Part shown: piece after piece, positions 16,207-17,669 of the stretch
Position numbering within the stretch: the stretch's first letter is position 1
Layout of the letters: each line of letters opens with the position of its first letter
Assembly (NCBI GenBank): GCA_037131065.1
Contig: JBAXRT010000055.1
Coordinates: 1 to 17,669, forward strand
Reading direction: 5' to 3'
DNA from: JBAXRT01 sp037131065
GTDB lineage: Bacteria > Bacteroidota > Bacteroidia > Bacteroidales > FEN-979
Length of the DNA: 17,669 nucleotides
Made by a program: the position numbers and the translations under genes
The notes under the pieces: model-generated
Databases searched by the model: none
What the model was told of the DNA's origin: nothing
What the model saw: only the letters and a program-made list of their open reading frames with translations

Positions 16207-17112
16207 CTATTTTCCGTCAACAATCACCTGATATTTCGAACTGTTCGCAGGATCTATCTCTTTTAACAGGTTAGCGATGGTAGTTTTTTCAGTGGGCGAA
16301 ACACGCTGATCAGCATAAATATTCACAAACTCATCCCGTTTTGCATCAAAAATTAACTGAAGTGCAAACAGACCCGGTTTGGCATTATAGAGTTTTTGTA
16401 ATGCTCCAAGACTTTCTGTAACACTGTTCCTTCCCTGGTCAACCTTATCATACATCTGATCAAGACCCTGCCGGTGATAAGTATAACCAAAATCACGTAA
16501 GGCCGAATTAGCAGGATTCATATAATTGTTGACCATCCACCAGCGGTTTTTTTCACTTTCATATGCCTTCCAGCCGGATTCCGGGGCATTCTGTGCAGCA
16601 TTAACGACCTCCTGGGCCTTTTCCAGGAACTGGCTTCCTCCACTGGGTGAAAAGGAATCAAAATATAACCCGAGGAACATATAAGAATAAAAGGCTAGGA
16701 CGGAGGTCAGGTTTGAAGTGAAGGTCCCATCATTGTAATCCAGGGGTTGAAATTCAACATACCTGAACTGAAATCCCTTTTCAACATAATTCAGCAGTAC
16801 CGAGTTATAGGCAGTATTGTATACCGGCCGGCGGAGGACAACATTAAGGTTTGCCCGAAATTCATCGGCTGACAACCTTTCATTTACCGTTAACAGGATG
16901 GTGCATTCCAGTTTTTCTTCAACCTTAAGGTTATAATTAGACCATTTCCTGTTATTCATGAACTCATAGATGGCATTCTGCAGGGTCTCAAATATTTTTT
17001 TATCCGAACCTTCAAGCTGGGGAGAGCTGACACTGACCATGCATTCAAATTCCTGCGCATATGGCCTGAGAAAAAAAAGAAGGAAAACAAGAAGGATCAG
17101 TGCTCTTTTCAT
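16207..17112 (-). CDS. DUF4835 family exported protein
   Basis: This 301-residue protein has a clear signal peptide (MKR, hydrophobic to about 15, then RPYAQ, cleavage near residue 19-20), so it acts in the periplasm or at the outer membrane. The mature part begins EFECMVSVSSPQLEG and contains blocks such as RRPVYNTAYNSVLLNY (94-109) and FQPLDYNDGTFTSNLTSVLAFYSYMFLGLYFDS (about 121-153, key residues YNDG, NLTS and LAFY), which I recognise as DUF4835, a family confined to Bacteroidota. I recall that some databases label this family PorD and link it to type IX secretion, but nothing in the window proves that. It lies between coaBC (13 bases upstream) and recN (14 bases downstream), an order I recall as conserved in the phylum. 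Confidence 0.88.
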   Translation of the reverse strand: MKRALILLVFLLFFLRPYAQEFECMVSVSSPQLEGSDKKIFETLQNAIYEFMNNRKWSNYNLKVEEKLECTILLTVNERLSADEFRANLNVVLRRPVYNTAYNSVLLNYVEKGFQFRYVEFQPLDYNDGTFTSNLTSVLAFYSYMFLGLYFDSFSPSGGSQFLEKAQEVVNAAQNAPESGWKAYESEKNRWWMVNNYMNPANSALRDFGYTYHRQGLDQMYDKVDQGRNSVTESLGALQKLYNAKPGLFALQLIFDAKRDEFVNIYADQRVSPTEKTTIANLLKEIDPANSSKYQVIVDGK

Positions 17113-17125
17113 GGTTATGCTTTGA

Positions 17126-17669
17126 TTACTTAGGCAGTGTCCCGCTGATGAACTTAAGGATATCCTCCGCGACCTCTCTTTTACTCTTCACCTCTCCACT
17201 GAAAGTGATACCCTTTTTATTGAAGATCGTCACTTTATTAGTCTCAGATCCAAACCCTGCCCCTTTATCGTTCAAAGAGTTCAAAACGATATAATCAAGG
17301 TTTTTTGATTTCAGTTTTGCCCGGGCATGTATCTGTTCGTGCTCAGTTTCAAGAGCAAAACCGACAAGCACCTGTCCTTTTCTTTTGGTTTTTCCGATCT
17401 CCTTCAGAATATCGGTGGTCTCTTCAAGATCAAGAGAGATCTTTTTACCTGATTTTTTGATTTTTGATTTTGATGGGGATTTAACCGTATAATCAGCAAC
17501 GGCAGCGGCCATGATGATCATATGTGCGGATCCGGCCTCAGCAAAACAAGCCATGGACATCTCTTCAGCCGAAATAACATCGATCCTGTTGATTGAGGGA
17601 TCTGTCAGCATTAGCTGGGTAGGGCCAGTGATAAGTGTGACCGCAGCACCCATCTCCCGGGCAGCTTCT
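17126..17669 (-). CDS. coaBC: CoaBC, C-terminal part (phosphopantothenoylcysteine synthase domain), cut by window edge
   Basis: Only the C-terminal 180 or so codons are in the window; the frame is open through 17669, so the start and the CoaC decarboxylase half lie beyond. CoaBC makes 4'-phosphopantetheine from phosphopantothenate and cysteine in CoA synthesis. The visible part is the CoaB synthase domain: EAAREMGAAVTLITGPTQL at the edge, MAAAVADYTVKSPSKSKIKK (the AAVADY and KIKK motifs used in CTP and substrate binding), DILKEIG, VGFALETE (nucleotide region) and LDYIVLNSLNDKGAGFGSE, followed by the conserved NKVTIF. An internal ATG at 17653 is not the start, because homology continues upstream of it. 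It is the first visible gene of the coaBC-DUF4835-recN-fabI block. Confidence 0.95.
   Translation of the reverse strand, partial: EAAREMGAAVTLITGPTQLMLTDPSINRIDVISAEEMSMACFAEAGSAHMIIMAAAVADYTVKSPSKSKIKKSGKKISLDLEETTDILKEIGKTKRKGQVLVGFALETEHEQIHARAKLKSKNLDYIVLNSLNDKGAGFGSETNKVTIFNKKGITFSGEVKSKREVAEDILKFISGTLPK

Noticed and set aside
1..17669. CRISPR arrays, tRNA or rRNA genes, insertion sequences, phage or defence islands
   Set aside because: I looked for regular repeats, cloverleaf-like segments, transposase or integrase motifs and defence-gene domains and found none. The window is almost fully covered by core genes.

Overview
The window looks like ordinary chromosomal core sequence from a member of the Bacteroidota, probably a Bacteroidales-like lineage. 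Several things point there. There are several exact matches to the Bacteroidota -7 promoter element TAnnTTTG, and Shine-Dalgarno sequences are absent before the starts. The FabI has the Bacteroidota-type SQSPTxTT segment, the gene between coaBC and recN belongs to the Bacteroidota-specific DUF4835 family, and the electron-transfer module has the split Fe-S form I recall from this phylum. There are no tRNA or rRNA genes, insertion sequences, phage genes or CRISPR arrays, and no sign of recent transfer.

Layout, left to right. Positions 1-203 are intergenic and hold a strong bidirectional terminator. A secreted TPR protein (204-1409) and gyrA (1496-4021) lie on the minus strand. A 416-base divergent regulatory gap (4022-4437) separates gyrA from clpC (4438-6996), the only plus-strand gene. 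clpC ends tail to tail, with a 4-base overlap, on a minus-strand gene for a small membrane protein of unknown family (6993-7811). Everything from there to the right edge is on the minus strand. In transcription order (right to left) this is coaBC (partial, entering from the edge), DUF4835, recN and fabI, then a short promoter-bearing gap, then etfB, etfA, a membrane haem/4Fe-4S protein, a CCG-domain Fe-S protein and an acyl-CoA dehydrogenase.

The genes from etfB to the acyl-CoA dehydrogenase form a coherent respiratory module. The dehydrogenase oxidises acyl-CoA and passes electrons to EtfAB. The membrane Fe-S protein plus its CCG partner should then act as the EtfAB:menaquinone oxidoreductase (the DUF224/EMO type, here split into two polypeptides). 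The coaBC-DUF4835-recN-fabI block has gaps of 11-14 bases and looks like one operon mixing CoA synthesis, DNA repair, fatty-acid synthesis and an exported protein.

I did not find a convincing new system. The items most worth a second look are the unrecognised membrane protein and its start site, the split oxidoreductase with a non-canonical first CCG motif, and the gyrA/clpC divergent control region. Three genes (starting near 7811, 9682 and 10519) have a longer reading with a TTG start; I prefer the internal ATG in each case and give the reasons in the entries.
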